The notes beneath the pieces are model-generated. The model worked only from the letters and a program-made list of their open reading frames with translations, did no database searches and had not been told where the DNA came from. This document shows positions 44,317 to 51,853 of a stretch of 64,000 nt of DNA, piece after piece. Position 1 is the stretch's first letter; each line of letters opens with the position of its first letter. The translations under genes and the position numbers were made by a program. Location of the stretch: assembly GCF_009363655.1 (NCBI RefSeq), contig NZ_CP045393.1, forward strand, positions 4,030,001 through 4,094,000, in the 5' to 3' direction. The DNA comes from Roseovarius sp. THAF27. Lineage in GTDB: Bacteria; Pseudomonadota; Alphaproteobacteria; Rhodobacterales; Rhodobacteraceae.

Positions 44317-45381
44317 TCAGAAGGGTAGTGCATCAATTTCTTCGCGCCTCGCCTCTTGCTCTTCGGGCGAAAGGCGGCGAAGGCCGGAAGCCTCGTTTAT
44401 TAGCCGTTCAGTATTCTTTCGAAATGCTTTTTCACGTTTCTGGCGTATTGAGTGCATCTCATTGGAAAGCTTCTGACCACGTTTGGAGGACTTTCCCACG
44501 ATTTGCTTGATGCCACCTAGATGAGCCAAAAGTCGTGTCGTTGCGGTATCAATTTCATCCAAGGTTTCTGCGTTTTTGAGCGCTCGCCACAGTTCTTTCG
44601 AGCGCAGTTCGACTTTCTTTTTTGCGACTAAGTTACTACCGACGATGCCGACGCCTGTAACAAAAACAGCTTTGTTTCCTGTATAGTATTTCAGTTTGTG
44701 GGAACGCAGGCCGTATGATGCGATAATTCTTCGAATTTCGGCAATGAATGCCCCAGGAATTTTCGGCCCTGAGATTGTGAGATCATCAACCCAAATAGAG
44801 TGGCTCAATCCATACGATACGCACAAATCAGATATCTCATCAAACATGGGACGATGAACGAGAGACGCCAGTACAGGTGTAAGCGGTGAACCAAAACAAG
44901 CTCTATCATCTGCTGTCGCAACATGCGCAATCAAACCGGCAACGTCACCTGCCATACCAAATTGAACGGCAAGAGAGTTTCTGATCATTCTTCGCGTAGT
45001 GGATGGATAGAATTGCTTGATGTCTAACGTGAGGTATTGAAAAGCGCTCAAATGTACTTCGGCGTTGTCGCGCTGGGATCTGTTCTTCCTAGGACTAAAA
45101 AGATAACTAGGCTGAATGATCTTGTTTAGATGATACTTCAGCCTTTCGTGCACGGCGCGGAGTCTCGCCTCAGGATAGACCAACCTCCTCTCTTTACCGC
45201 TGGTTTCGATCGTTCTGCGTACCAAGAATTGTTCTTTGAAACGATCAGTTCCAAGTTTGTTGAGATCTTCTTTATTTTCTCGAACAAGAGCAGCAATATC
45301 GCGTTGCGTAGGCTTCTGAGCAAATGGCGAGCGCTCTAGCTCATACCTTTCGTACATTTTACGTGCTGGACGACTACGCAT
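44317..45381 (-). CDS. Retron-type reverse transcriptase
   Basis: A 354-residue reverse transcriptase. Retron hallmarks are both present: NAEVH at 106-110 (the NAxxH of region X) and VTG at 241-243 (region Y). Finger/palm motifs are RRLVYP (66-70), LDIKQFYPS (119-127, first catalytic Asp120), FGSPLTPVLASLV (163-175) and the catalytic WVDDLTISG (197-205), where Trp replaces the usual Tyr of YxDD. The C-terminal 100 residues are Lys/Arg-rich helices, expected to recognise the msr stem-loop RNA. No maturase, intron or protease domain. The start overlaps the HTH gene by eight bases. Codons are AT-richer than in neighbours, pointing to horizontal gain. A second ATG at 45357 is possible. Confidence 0.93.
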   Translation of the reverse strand: MRSRPARKMYERYELERSPFAQKPTQRDIAALVRENKEDLNKLGTDRFKEQFLVRRTIETSGKERRLVYPEARLRAVHERLKYHLNKIIQPSYLFSPRKNRSQRDNAEVHLSAFQYLTLDIKQFYPSTTRRMIRNSLAVQFGMAGDVAGLIAHVATADDRACFGSPLTPVLASLVHRPMFDEISDLCVSYGLSHSIWVDDLTISGPKIPGAFIAEIRRIIASYGLRSHKLKYYTGNKAVFVTGVGIVGSNLVAKKKVELRSKELWRALKNAETLDEIDTATTRLLAHLGGIKQIVGKSSKRGQKLSNEMHSIRQKREKAFRKNTERLINEASGLRRLSPEEQEARREEIDALPF

Positions 45382-45694
45382 GGTTTGTATCCATTGGCCT
45401 TAGCTTTTCCAGCAAGTCTAGGGCCTTTCTCGCAATAATCAGTCGACCTTTTCGAACAGGTGCCTCCCCCTCTATTTCTTCCGCAAAGAACATAAGCTGG
45501 GATTTTTTGACATTTAGCGCATTACTATAGCGCTCCAAAGTGTCCAACGTGACAGACTTGGTTCCTCGCTCAAGTTCTGAGACCATAGCTTGGGACATAC
45601 CAAGTAACTCTGCCATTTCCGTTTGAGAGTACCCCCAATAGAGACGCGCCAATGTAAGCGCCTCATTGATCATCGGTTTCTTGTTATCAGGCAT
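45374..45694 (-). CDS. Xre-family HTH protein of the retron operon
   Basis: A 106-residue protein with an N-terminal lambda-repressor-like HTH (about residues 8-63: LARLYWGYSQTEMAELLGMS, QAMVSELERGTKSVTLDTLE) and a short helical C-terminal part. I use ATG 45694 (MPDNKKPMINEALTLARL), preceded by GGAA; a TTG at 45733 would add 13 residues. Its end overlaps the reverse transcriptase start, so both are made from one mRNA. From memory, RT plus a small HTH protein is the make-up of the group called type VI retrons. It may be the effector/toxin, an antitoxin or an autorepressor; nothing in the sequence decides this. Confidence 0.88.
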   Translation of the reverse strand: MPDNKKPMINEALTLARLYWGYSQTEMAELLGMSQAMVSELERGTKSVTLDTLERYSNALNVKKSQLMFFAEEIEGEAPVRKGRLIIARKALDLLEKLRPMDTNHA

Positions 45695-45714
45695 GGCTAT
45701 TCCAAAGGGCTGTG

Positions 45715-45953
45715 AAGGGGTCACCGCCGCCAACCCTCAAGACAACCGAGATCACTCCCAGAAATCCCAATCCATGCTCAGTAGGCGAGCGATGGTTACG
45801 ACGGCGGTCCAAAGGAACCGCCATCTTGAAGGTTTCTTGCGATGCCGCCGCTGGTGCTGAACGTGTTTCTTGCTCATGTCTTTTTCTCCTCGATACCGGC
45901 CGAAGTTGGCCCCCGTAGGAATGAGGAGTGTGATCAGCGACGTTTGACCCCTT
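45715..45953. repeat. Inverted repeat AAGGGGTCA flanking the small peptide region
   Basis: On the minus strand AAGGGGTCA at 45953-45945 is matched by TGACCCCTT at 45723-45715, a perfect 9-bp inverted repeat 221 bases apart. The second copy ends 20 bases before the HTH start codon. Such a placement, just before the protein genes, is where the a1/a2 arms of a retron msr-msd RNA are expected. A 9-bp match over this distance can also arise by chance. Confidence 0.4.
45752..45877 (-). CDS. Small basic, hydrophobic peptide (41 aa) upstream of the retron genes
   Basis: A small frame with a textbook ribosome-binding site (GAGGAG, eight bases before the ATG at 45877). The product begins with about 20 strongly basic residues (MSKKHVQHQRRHRKKPSRWR), continues with a hydrophobic stretch (FLWTAVVTIARLL) and ends acidic and aromatic (SMDWDFWE). 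This could be a membrane-active peptide. It lies 57 bp before the HTH gene in the same orientation. The alternative is that this stretch is non-coding and part of the retron RNA, as it contains a hairpin and lies inside a 9-bp inverted repeat. Confidence 0.5.
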   Translation of the reverse strand: MSKKHVQHQRRHRKKPSRWRFLWTAVVTIARLLSMDWDFWE

Positions 45954-46125
45954 ACATGCCGCACCCAATCCCGGATGGGTGCGGCCGGCGGCCACCCCGC
46001 ATCCCGAGACGCAGGTGAGAGTCGAAGGCGCTAAGCCTTCACAGGGCCTCTGGCCCCAGTTCTCGTCGGGTTCTGCATTCACAAGGTTCATCACGGCTAC
46101 AGAAGTAGCGTGTCATTCTCCAATC
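45880..46125 (-). ncRNA. Candidate retron msr-msd RNA region
   Basis: Non-coding, structured stretch directly upstream of the retron genes, read on the minus strand. Hairpins in order: GCTAC-TTCT-GTAGC (46109-46096), GGGCC-AGA-GGCCC, GAAGGC-TTAGC-GCCTTC, and a strong stem CCGCACCCA/TGGGTGCGG (45984-45959) that competes with GGGTGGCC/GGC..CACCC just before it. A weak pairing TTGGAGAATGA (46123-46113) with TCATTCCTA (45924-45916) could close it, giving about 208 nt, a normal length for msr-msd. Boundaries and branching G are not resolved. The presence of an RNA here is inferred from the reverse transcriptase, the exact ends are a guess. Confidence 0.45.
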
Positions 46126-46136
46126 TGCAAGTAGAA

Positions 46137-46153
46137 TATCGCTCTAAGCGATA
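46137..46153. promoter_or_regulatory. Perfect palindrome, candidate operator of the retron
   Basis: TATCGCT-CTA-AGCGATA, 7-bp arms with a 3-base centre, in the AT-richest part of the 466-bp gap between the retron genes and the divergent MFS gene. It overlaps promoter-like sequence on the minus strand (TATTCT just inside). Size and symmetry suit an Xre-type repressor, so autoregulation by the HTH protein is plausible. Between 46160 and 46343 I see no gene. Confidence 0.45.
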
Positions 46154-46343
46154 ATTTATTTAATCGTAACCTTCCGCCCTCCCTCTTAACCCCCCAGCCC
46201 AGAAAATCGCACCGTCGGCATACCACCCAAGTACCGACGCGATACCGACGTCCTTTTGGGCCGATCCGGAAAATTAACGAATCAAATCGGCACGCCTTTG
46301 AATCCCCTTTCCTTCCCCCGGGTTTCGGGCCACGAAGGGGGCC

Positions 46344-47567
46344 ATGCGGCTCCTCGATTTTCTCCGTGACAACCTCCCCTTCCTGTCGGCGGGTATGCTG
46401 CTGACCTTTCTAAGTTCTTTTGGACAAACGTTTTTTATCTCTCTCTTCGCCGGCGAGATTCGGGCCGCGTTCGATCTCAGCCACGGGCAATGGGGTGGTA
46501 TCTACACAGCTGGCACCACCGCCTCCGCCCTGGTCATGGTCTGGGCCGGCGGCCTCACGGATTTTTTTCGCGTCCGCACCCTCGCCCCTATCATACTGAT
46601 ATTACTCGCTTTTGCCTGCCTCTCCATGGCTTTCAACCCGGTCTGGTGGGGGTTGATCGCGGTTATTTTTGCCCTGCGTTTCACCGGCCAGGGCATGACC
46701 AGCCACCTCGCCGTCGTCGCCATGTCCCGCTGGTTCATCGCCACAAGGGGCAAGGCCCTGTCCATCGCCACCCTCGGCTTCGCCCTGGGCGAGGCCCTGT
46801 TACCCCTTGTTTTCGTTGCACTTCTGGCCATCTACGACTGGCACATGCTCTGGGTCGCCGCCGCGATAATCGCCCTAGCCGGTGTCCCCGTCATCTACCG
46901 CCTCCTCCGCCTAGAACGCACCCCCCAATCCTTGGCCCAAACCGACCAGTCGGTGGGCATGGACTCCCGCCACTGGACCCGCAATCAGGCCTTATTTCAT
47001 TGGCTTTTCTGGTTCATGGTCCCAGCCCTTCTGGGCCCCGCAGCCTTCAACACCGCCTTCTTTTTCCACCAGGTCCACTTCGCTGAACTGAAGGGCATCC
47101 CCCACGTCCAGCTTGTCGCCCTCTACCCGTTCTACACCGCCGTCGGCATCGTCGCGATGGTCTTATCCGGCTGGGCCTTGGACCGGTTCGGCACCGCCAG
47201 ATTGATCCCGTTCTTCCAGCTTCCCATGGTTGCCGCCTTTGGGATTTTCGCCATATCCGACGATACCTTGACCCTGCTCGCCGGCCTCTTCTTCCTCGGC
47301 CTGACAACGGGTGCCAACACCACCTTACCCAACGCCTTCTGGGCCGAATTCTACGGCACCGCTCGGCTTGGTTCGATCAAGGCCATGGCCGCCGCCGTCA
47401 TGGTCTTCGGCTCCGCCATCGGCCCCGGCCTGACTGGAATGGGCATCGACCTCGGGCTGGGATTGGAAAGCCAGTACCTGATCGTCGCAGGCTATTTCGT
47501 CTTTACCACCCTGATGATGACCATCGGCATCACAAGGGCCAAACCCCTGCTACCGGTTGCGGCGTAG
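46344..47567 (+). CDS. MFS transporter
   Basis: Major facilitator superfamily permease of 407 residues with twelve hydrophobic segments in two halves of six; the cytoplasmic loop 2-3 motif appears as GGLTDFFRVRTL and the corresponding loop of the second half as GWALDRFGTARLIPF. A long central loop (SLAQTDQSVGMDSRHW) separates the halves. It is divergent from the retron and convergent with smr, overlapping it by 18 bases. Substrate unknown; it has no obvious partner genes. Codon use near its start is less GC-rich than average. Confidence 0.88.
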   Translation: MRLLDFLRDNLPFLSAGMLLTFLSSFGQTFFISLFAGEIRAAFDLSHGQWGGIYTAGTTASALVMVWAGGLTDFFRVRTLAPIILILLAFACLSMAFNPVWWGLIAVIFALRFTGQGMTSHLAVVAMSRWFIATRGKALSIATLGFALGEALLPLVFVALLAIYDWHMLWVAAAIIALAGVPVIYRLLRLERTPQSLAQTDQSVGMDSRHWTRNQALFHWLFWFMVPALLGPAAFNTAFFFHQVHFAELKGIPHVQLVALYPFYTAVGIVAMVLSGWALDRFGTARLIPFFQLPMVAAFGIFAISDDTLTLLAGLFFLGLTTGANTTLPNAFWAEFYGTARLGSIKAMAAAVMVFGSAIGPGLTGMGIDLGLGLESQYLIVAGYFVFTTLMMTIGITRAKPLLPVAA

Positions 47568-48140
47568 ATAGACGTAGTAGGCCCCACCACCCCCATGCCG
47601 CACATGCGCCTGGGTGATCTGCAACACCAGCCCCGACAACGGCGCTGCGCCCAGCCATTGCGGTACCGCGTGCCGCAGCACACCATTTCTGGTGGGTATC
47701 GGTCCGCCGGTATCGGTGTTCTTGCCCTTTCCGGTGATCACGAGAACCAGCCGCTTGCCCTGCGCCTGCGCCCGGAGAATGAAGCCCGTCAGGGCAGGTT
47801 GCGCCCGGGCCAGGGTCATGCCGTGCAGATCGATCCGGGCTTCCGGTTCGACCTTGCCACGTTTGAGCCGCGTGTTCGTGCGCTTGTCCATCTGCAACGG
47901 CTGTCGCGCAAGGCGCTCGGGCAGGCCTGGCAAAGTGTCGTGCTTGTGGCCCGAGCGGTTGGCGTTTTGTCCCACCCTGAAATCGGGAAGCGCGGGTTGC
48001 GGCGCGTCAGACGGTGGCTTCGACGGCCTATCCAGGAGCCTTGGCCCTTCTTTTCCGGTTTTCGGATCAAGCCGGTCGGTTGTCTTCGCCACCTGCTGCC
48101 AAAGCTTCAATTCTTCGGGTGTCACCCGCCTCCGGCTCAA
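47550..48140 (-). CDS. Smr/MutS2-type nuclease domain protein
   Basis: A 196-residue protein with a disordered basic N-terminal half and a C-terminal Smr domain (about residues 95-193), seen as ARIDLHGMTLARAQPALTGF and the GHGG-like HVRHGGGGAYYVYLRR. Smr domains are small nucleases or nicking enzymes; stand-alone ones in bacteria cleave mRNA on stalled ribosomes in some species. The TTG start overlaps the mltA stop (TTGA), so it is coupled to mltA. A GTG five codons later has a closer GGAGG and is an alternative start. Confidence 0.85.
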   Translation of the reverse strand: MSRRRVTPEELKLWQQVAKTTDRLDPKTGKEGPRLLDRPSKPPSDAPQPALPDFRVGQNANRSGHKHDTLPGLPERLARQPLQMDKRTNTRLKRGKVEPEARIDLHGMTLARAQPALTGFILRAQAQGKRLVLVITGKGKNTDTGGPIPTRNGVLRHAVPQWLGAAPLSGLVLQITQAHVRHGGGGAYYVYLRRNR

Positions 48141-49174
48141 AGGTTCGGCTCCGTCGCGGTGGCGTAGGCGCGCTGTATCGGCAAAAGAACCACCATGCGG
48201 CCCGGGTCGCGCAAGCGTCCGGCGATGCGACCGGCGGTGTCGCCGGTGCCGATGAAAATATCCGCCCTTTGCGCCCCCTTGATGGCAGAGCCGGTATCCT
48301 GTGCGATCATGAGGCGGCGGATGGGATCTGCGCCCTCTTTCTCTATCCAGACCGGCGCACCGAGAGGAACATAGGCCGGATCGACCGCAATCGTGCGTCC
48401 CGCTGTCACCGAGCGGTTCATCGCCCCGAGCGGACCCATGTGAGCGGGAACGGAATCGATCCGGCGAAAGAACACGTAAGACGGGTTGTGCCAGAGCAAT
48501 TCCTTGCCGGCCACTGGGTTGCGGCGCACCCAGTTCTTGATGACCTGGGCGGACACCTGGTGGGCCTGGTAAATTCCACGGCGAACCAGTTCCGCCCCGA
48601 CCGAACGGTACTCGTGTCCGTTGGCACCGCCGTAGCCAACGCGGATTTTACGCCCGTCCGGCAAGGTCACGCGACCGGAGCCCTGGATCTGGAGAAAGAA
48701 CTTTTCGACCGGATCGTCGACCCAGACGATTTCCAGCCCGCGCCCCTGCATGGCGACCCCGGCCTCGATCTCCCGGCGTGTCAGCCACGGCAATTCGCCC
48801 GCCGCCTCGGGAGGTTTCCGGTAGAGAGGATAACGATAGCGCGCACTGGCCGACAGTGAGCCGCTGAGTTCCGGTTCGAAGTAGCCAGTGAACAGGGCCT
48901 TTTTGCCGTCCTCGATCAGTACCGGGCGAAAGAACAGTCGAAAAAAATCGGTCGCGTCAGGCTTTTGCTGCGCGAGACCGCAAAGCGCTCGCCAGTCCGG
49001 GTCTTCAAGGTCCGGGCAGGTAAGCAGAAATGCCTCGAGCGCCTTGTCGTGGTCGTCCTCGGCCCAACCGCTGAGGTCTTCGAAGTCGAGAACGGTATGT
49101 GTCACGTCCTGGGCCGCGACGGTGGTCCCCACCGTCAGGAAAAATGAGAACGCTGCCGCCGCCCGTCCGATCAT
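48137..49174 (-). CDS. mltA: Membrane-bound lytic murein transglycosylase A
   Basis: Lytic transglycosylase of 345 residues with a signal peptide (MIGRAAAAFSFFLTVGTTVAAQ, about residues 1-21). The MltA domain (FTGYFEPELSGS; FFLQIQGSGRVTLPDG) is followed by the 3D domain, in which the catalytic Asp lies in LMIAQDTGSAIKGAQRADIF. There is no lipobox cysteine, so it is probably soluble in the periplasm. The start overlaps the Tim44-like gene stop (ATGA). It cleaves peptidoglycan to anhydro-sugars, which feed the AmgK/MurU type recycling encoded elsewhere in this window. Confidence 0.93.
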   Translation of the reverse strand: MIGRAAAAFSFFLTVGTTVAAQDVTHTVLDFEDLSGWAEDDHDKALEAFLLTCPDLEDPDWRALCGLAQQKPDATDFFRLFFRPVLIEDGKKALFTGYFEPELSGSLSASARYRYPLYRKPPEAAGELPWLTRREIEAGVAMQGRGLEIVWVDDPVEKFFLQIQGSGRVTLPDGRKIRVGYGGANGHEYRSVGAELVRRGIYQAHQVSAQVIKNWVRRNPVAGKELLWHNPSYVFFRRIDSVPAHMGPLGAMNRSVTAGRTIAVDPAYVPLGAPVWIEKEGADPIRRLMIAQDTGSAIKGAQRADIFIGTGDTAGRIAGRLRDPGRMVVLLPIQRAYATATEPNL

Positions 49175-49833
49175 TCGCCTGTGGCAACAAGCCGCCAGTT
49201 CGGGTCGTCGGACCCCATGACACGTTCGAAGGTCCAGCTGTCCTTCTGCTTTTTGGATTTGCCGGGCTCACCCTCGACAATCTCGCCGTTCTGGTCGCGC
49301 ACGACAGAAACAAGCTCGCCGATGAACCGAACCGTGATCTCGGCAGAATTGGTGGCGTTGTCGAAACTTGCCCCGGTCAGGGTCGTCTCGCGAACGCCGA
49401 TGAATTCCGCCTCCACGGTCAGGCCTTGCTGGGCGCGCGAGTCCACCACACTCTTGAAGGCTTCGTACACGTCTTCATCGAGGAAGGGTTTGATTTCCTC
49501 CATCTGGCCACGCTCGAACGCCATGAGAATCCATTCATAGGCCTGTTTCGCGCCTTGCAAGAACTCGCCAACCGCAAAGCTGCTGTCTGCGCGCTTCATG
49601 TCGGCGAGCGCCTTGGCGCTATCCGAGCCTTCTGCCACATGATCCGTGATGTCGAAATCCGGACCGCCGTCGATCACCTCGAAATCCTGTCGACGAGACG
49701 GCGCAGGGGTCGACGGCCGTGGCTGTTGCGACGGCTCGTACCCGTCGCGGGTCCCCAGAACGCTTTTCAGCCGAAGAATAAGGAAGATGGCAATGCCCGC
49801 CAGGACAAGCAATTGGAGTAGGGGCGAATTCAT
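49171..49833 (-). CDS. Tim44/TimA family putative adaptor protein
   Basis: A 220-residue protein with one N-terminal membrane helix (LLQLLVLAGIAIFLILRL), a Pro/Ser linker and a C-terminal Tim44-like alpha+beta domain (FAVGEFLQGAKQAYEWILMA...DSWTFERVM...NWRLVATGE). Alphaproteobacterial TimA is considered the ancestor of the mitochondrial import motor protein Tim44. First gene of the run Tim44-mltA-smr, each overlapping the next by four bases, and divergent from fxsA. In this family it lies next to secB, as here, which fits a role at the membrane in protein handling. Confidence 0.88.
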   Translation of the reverse strand: MNSPLLQLLVLAGIAIFLILRLKSVLGTRDGYEPSQQPRPSTPAPSRRQDFEVIDGGPDFDITDHVAEGSDSAKALADMKRADSSFAVGEFLQGAKQAYEWILMAFERGQMEEIKPFLDEDVYEAFKSVVDSRAQQGLTVEAEFIGVRETTLTGASFDNATNSAEITVRFIGELVSVVRDQNGEIVEGEPGKSKKQKDSWTFERVMGSDDPNWRLVATGE

Positions 49834-49945
49834 TCATACCTCTCAACGTGCCCAGGATGGAAACCTCCCGGTTCGGTTCTTATGTAGGGTGTTGATCCGG
49901 GCGAGTCCACCATACCCGCCTTTCAAAGCAAGGAGGATCGTTTTT

Positions 49946-50443
49946 ATGTGGCTGTTTGTAGCCTTTCTCGCCGTGCCACTGATCGAAATCGCGCTGTTCA
50001 TCCAGGTCGGTGGCCTGATCGGTCTGTGGCCGACCCTGGCGATCGTCATCATAACCGCCGTTCTGGGAACGTGGCTTGTCAGGACCCAAGGCGCGATGGC
50101 GTTCGGACAGTTGCGCTCGTCTTTTCAGAAGCTGGACGATCCGACCGAACCCTTGGCGCATGGGGCCATGATCCTGATTGCCGGTGCGCTGCTGCTGACC
50201 CCGGGCTTCTTTACCGATGCCGTCGGCTTTTCCCTGCTCGCCCCGCCGATCCGCAAGGCCTTGTTTCAGTTCCTGCGAACGCGGATCAAGGTACAGCGCT
50301 TCGAGATGGGCCCGAACGGTCCACGTGACATGAGGAACGAGCCGCGACGACGAAACCGCCCCGACGTGATCGAAGGTCAGTTCGAGGAGGTCGATCCCCC
50401 GAAGAAGCCCAACCATGACGGTTCTGGCTGGACCCGGCATTGA
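49946..50443 (+). CDS. fxsA: FxsA family membrane protein
   Basis: A 165-residue cytoplasmic-membrane protein with hydrophobic segments at about 1-22, 24-48 and 70-95 and a basic, charged C-terminal tail. The family motif RTQGAMAFGQLRSS and the segment LAHGAMILIAGALLLTPGFFTDAVG are typical. AGGAGG lies before the ATG at 49946; a longer upstream reading frame is not supported. FxsA was named for suppression of F exclusion of phage T7 in E. coli; the molecular function is unknown. Neighbour of secB. Confidence 0.9.
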   Translation: MWLFVAFLAVPLIEIALFIQVGGLIGLWPTLAIVIITAVLGTWLVRTQGAMAFGQLRSSFQKLDDPTEPLAHGAMILIAGALLLTPGFFTDAVGFSLLAPPIRKALFQFLRTRIKVQRFEMGPNGPRDMRNEPRRRNRPDVIEGQFEEVDPPKKPNHDGSGWTRH

Positions 50444-50530
50444 TCTGAAGGCATCAAGACAGGGCATTGAGGCGGCATCGGCATCCTGCTAAGCCTTCCA
50501 ACGAATAATTTATCCGCCAGGAGACAGCAG

Positions 50531-51046
50531 ATGGCCGAACAGGAAAATGGCGCCGCCAAGTCGGACGCTCAAGCAACGCAGGCAGGTCCGAAAATGAACG
50601 TTCTGACCCAGTTCATTAGGGACCTGTCATTCGAAAATGTCCTGGCGCAACGCGGCTCTGGCGGCGAGGTCAACCCCGATGTGCAGGTGGCCGTCAATCT
50701 GGACGCCAAGAAGAGATCTGCAAATCATAAGTACGAGGTGACGATCAAACTGGTGGTCACGTCCAAGAACAAGGGGACAGAAGACACGCTGTTCCTGATG
50801 GAGTTGGAATATGTCGGCGTGTTCCATATCGAGAACGTGCCCGATGACCAGATGCATCCCTTCCTTCTGATCGAATGTCCGCGGATGATCTTCCCCTTCG
50901 TGCGCCGGATCGTCAGCGACGTCACGCGCGACGGTGGGTTCCCGCCGCTGAACCTTGAAACCATCGACTTCGTTCAGCTTTACCGCAACGAACTCAGGCG
51001 GCGCCAGGCGGCGGCTGCCGAAGAAAAGCCGACGCCTGACGCCTAA
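50531..51046 (+). CDS. secB: Protein-export chaperone SecB
   Basis: Tetrameric cytosolic chaperone of 171 residues that keeps preproteins unfolded and hands them to SecA. Family blocks: FIRDLSFENV, VNLDAKKRS, FLMELEYVGVFHIENV, LIECPRMIFPFVRRIVSDVTRDGGFPP (given here in parts, around residues 108-145) and the C-terminal QLYRNELRRRQ. It has the acidic and flexible ends usual in alphaproteobacteria. The stop codon opens a long imperfect inverted repeat shared with convergent dnaQ. Confidence 0.96.
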   Translation: MAEQENGAAKSDAQATQAGPKMNVLTQFIRDLSFENVLAQRGSGGEVNPDVQVAVNLDAKKRSANHKYEVTIKLVVTSKNKGTEDTLFLMELEYVGVFHIENVPDDQMHPFLLIECPRMIFPFVRRIVSDVTRDGGFPPLNLETIDFVQLYRNELRRRQAAAAEEKPTPDA

Positions 51047-51160
51047 AGCGTTTCGTGATAAACCTGAATCACAGCTTACCCGCGAAACGCAGCACAACAG
51101 CCAATCGTTGAACGCGTTTCGCCTTTCGCTGATGCCTCAGGTAAAAGGCGAAGCGCTTTA
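51044..51160. repeat. Long imperfect inverted repeat between secB and dnaQ
   Basis: TAAAGCGTTTCG at the secB stop and CGAAGCGCTTTA at the dnaQ stop match in 11 of 12 positions in inverted orientation, 90 bases apart, and include both stop codons. Inside lie further CGAAACGC and GCGTTTCG copies. The RNA would fold on either strand and probably acts as a two-way terminator. Confidence 0.55.
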
Positions 51161-51853
51161 GCTCAGCCTTTTCCAGAGCGCGTCGTCGCCCATGTGTTCC
51201 ACGAATGCCTGGTGCGCGGCGCGCTCTTCGTCGCTGAGCCTAGGCGCAAGCGGTTTGGTCCGCGGGCCGGGATGCCAATTCGTCTCTTCCGTCTCTTTCG
51301 ACGTATCGGGCGAGTATGCGCCGGCGAGGGCGAAATCGGGCTGCCGGCCGCCGATCAGTTCCAGATAGACCTCGGCCAGTATCTCGGAGTCCAGAAGCGC
51401 GCCGTGCAAGGTTCGTGACGAGTTGTCGATGCCGAACCGACGGCAAAGGGCATCAAGGGACGCGGGCGAGCCCGGAAACTTTCTTCGGGCGATATCAAGC
51501 GTATCGACGGCCTGCTCCCACGGGATTCTGGGGATCTTCAGCCAGCCAAGCTCCGCGTTCAGAAATTTCATGTCGAAGGCGGCGTTGTGGATCACCAGCT
51601 TCGCATCGCCGATGAAGTCGACAAAACTCTGGGCGATCTTGCTGAAGACTGGCTTGTCACGCAGGAAATCGTCGCCCAGCCCGTGGACCTCGAAGGCTTC
51701 CTGCGGCATGGACCGTTCAGGATTGATGTATTCGTGATATGTCCGGCCAGTCGGCATGTGGTTGAACAGCTCGACCGCGCCGATTTCCACAATCCGATCC
51801 CCCTGTTCAGGGTCAAAGCCCGTGGTTTCGGTATCGAGTACGATTTCACGCAT
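51158..51853 (-). CDS. dnaQ: DNA polymerase III subunit epsilon
   Basis: Proofreading 3'-5' exonuclease, 231 residues, DnaQ-type DEDDh fold: Exo[13 protein letters not shown] (catalytic Asp and Glu), Exo[15 protein letters not shown], Exo[21 protein letters not shown] with His and Asp. The C-terminal tail after residue 185 (disordered, then [17 protein letters not shown]) is where polymerase and beta-clamp contacts are expected. The start overlaps coaE by eight bases. Lies in the left, minus-strand arm leaving the putative origin. Confidence 0.95.
   Translation of the reverse strand: MREIVLDTETTGFDPEQGDRIVEIGAVELFNHMPTGRTYHEYINPERSMPQEAFEVHGLGDDFLRDKPVFSKIAQSFVDFIGDAKLVIHNAAFDMKFLNAELGWLKIPRIPWEQAVDTLDIARRKFPGSPASLDALCRRFGIDNSSRTLHGALLDSEILAEVYLELIGGRQPDFALAGAYSPDTSKETEETNWHPGPRTKPLAPRLSDEERAAHQAFVEHMGDDALWKRLS

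Noticed and set aside
44317..45381. Group II intron, diversity-generating retroelement or CRISPR-associated RT
   Set aside because: No maturase/X or endonuclease domain, no template/variable repeats, no Cas1 or CRISPR repeats; NAxxH and VTG motifs point to a retron.
45687..46094. A 135-codon minus-strand frame across the retron leader
   Set aside because: It overlaps both the candidate RNA and the small peptide gene, its composition is mixed without domains, and no good ribosome-binding site precedes it. The structured RNA and the 41-codon frame explain the region better.
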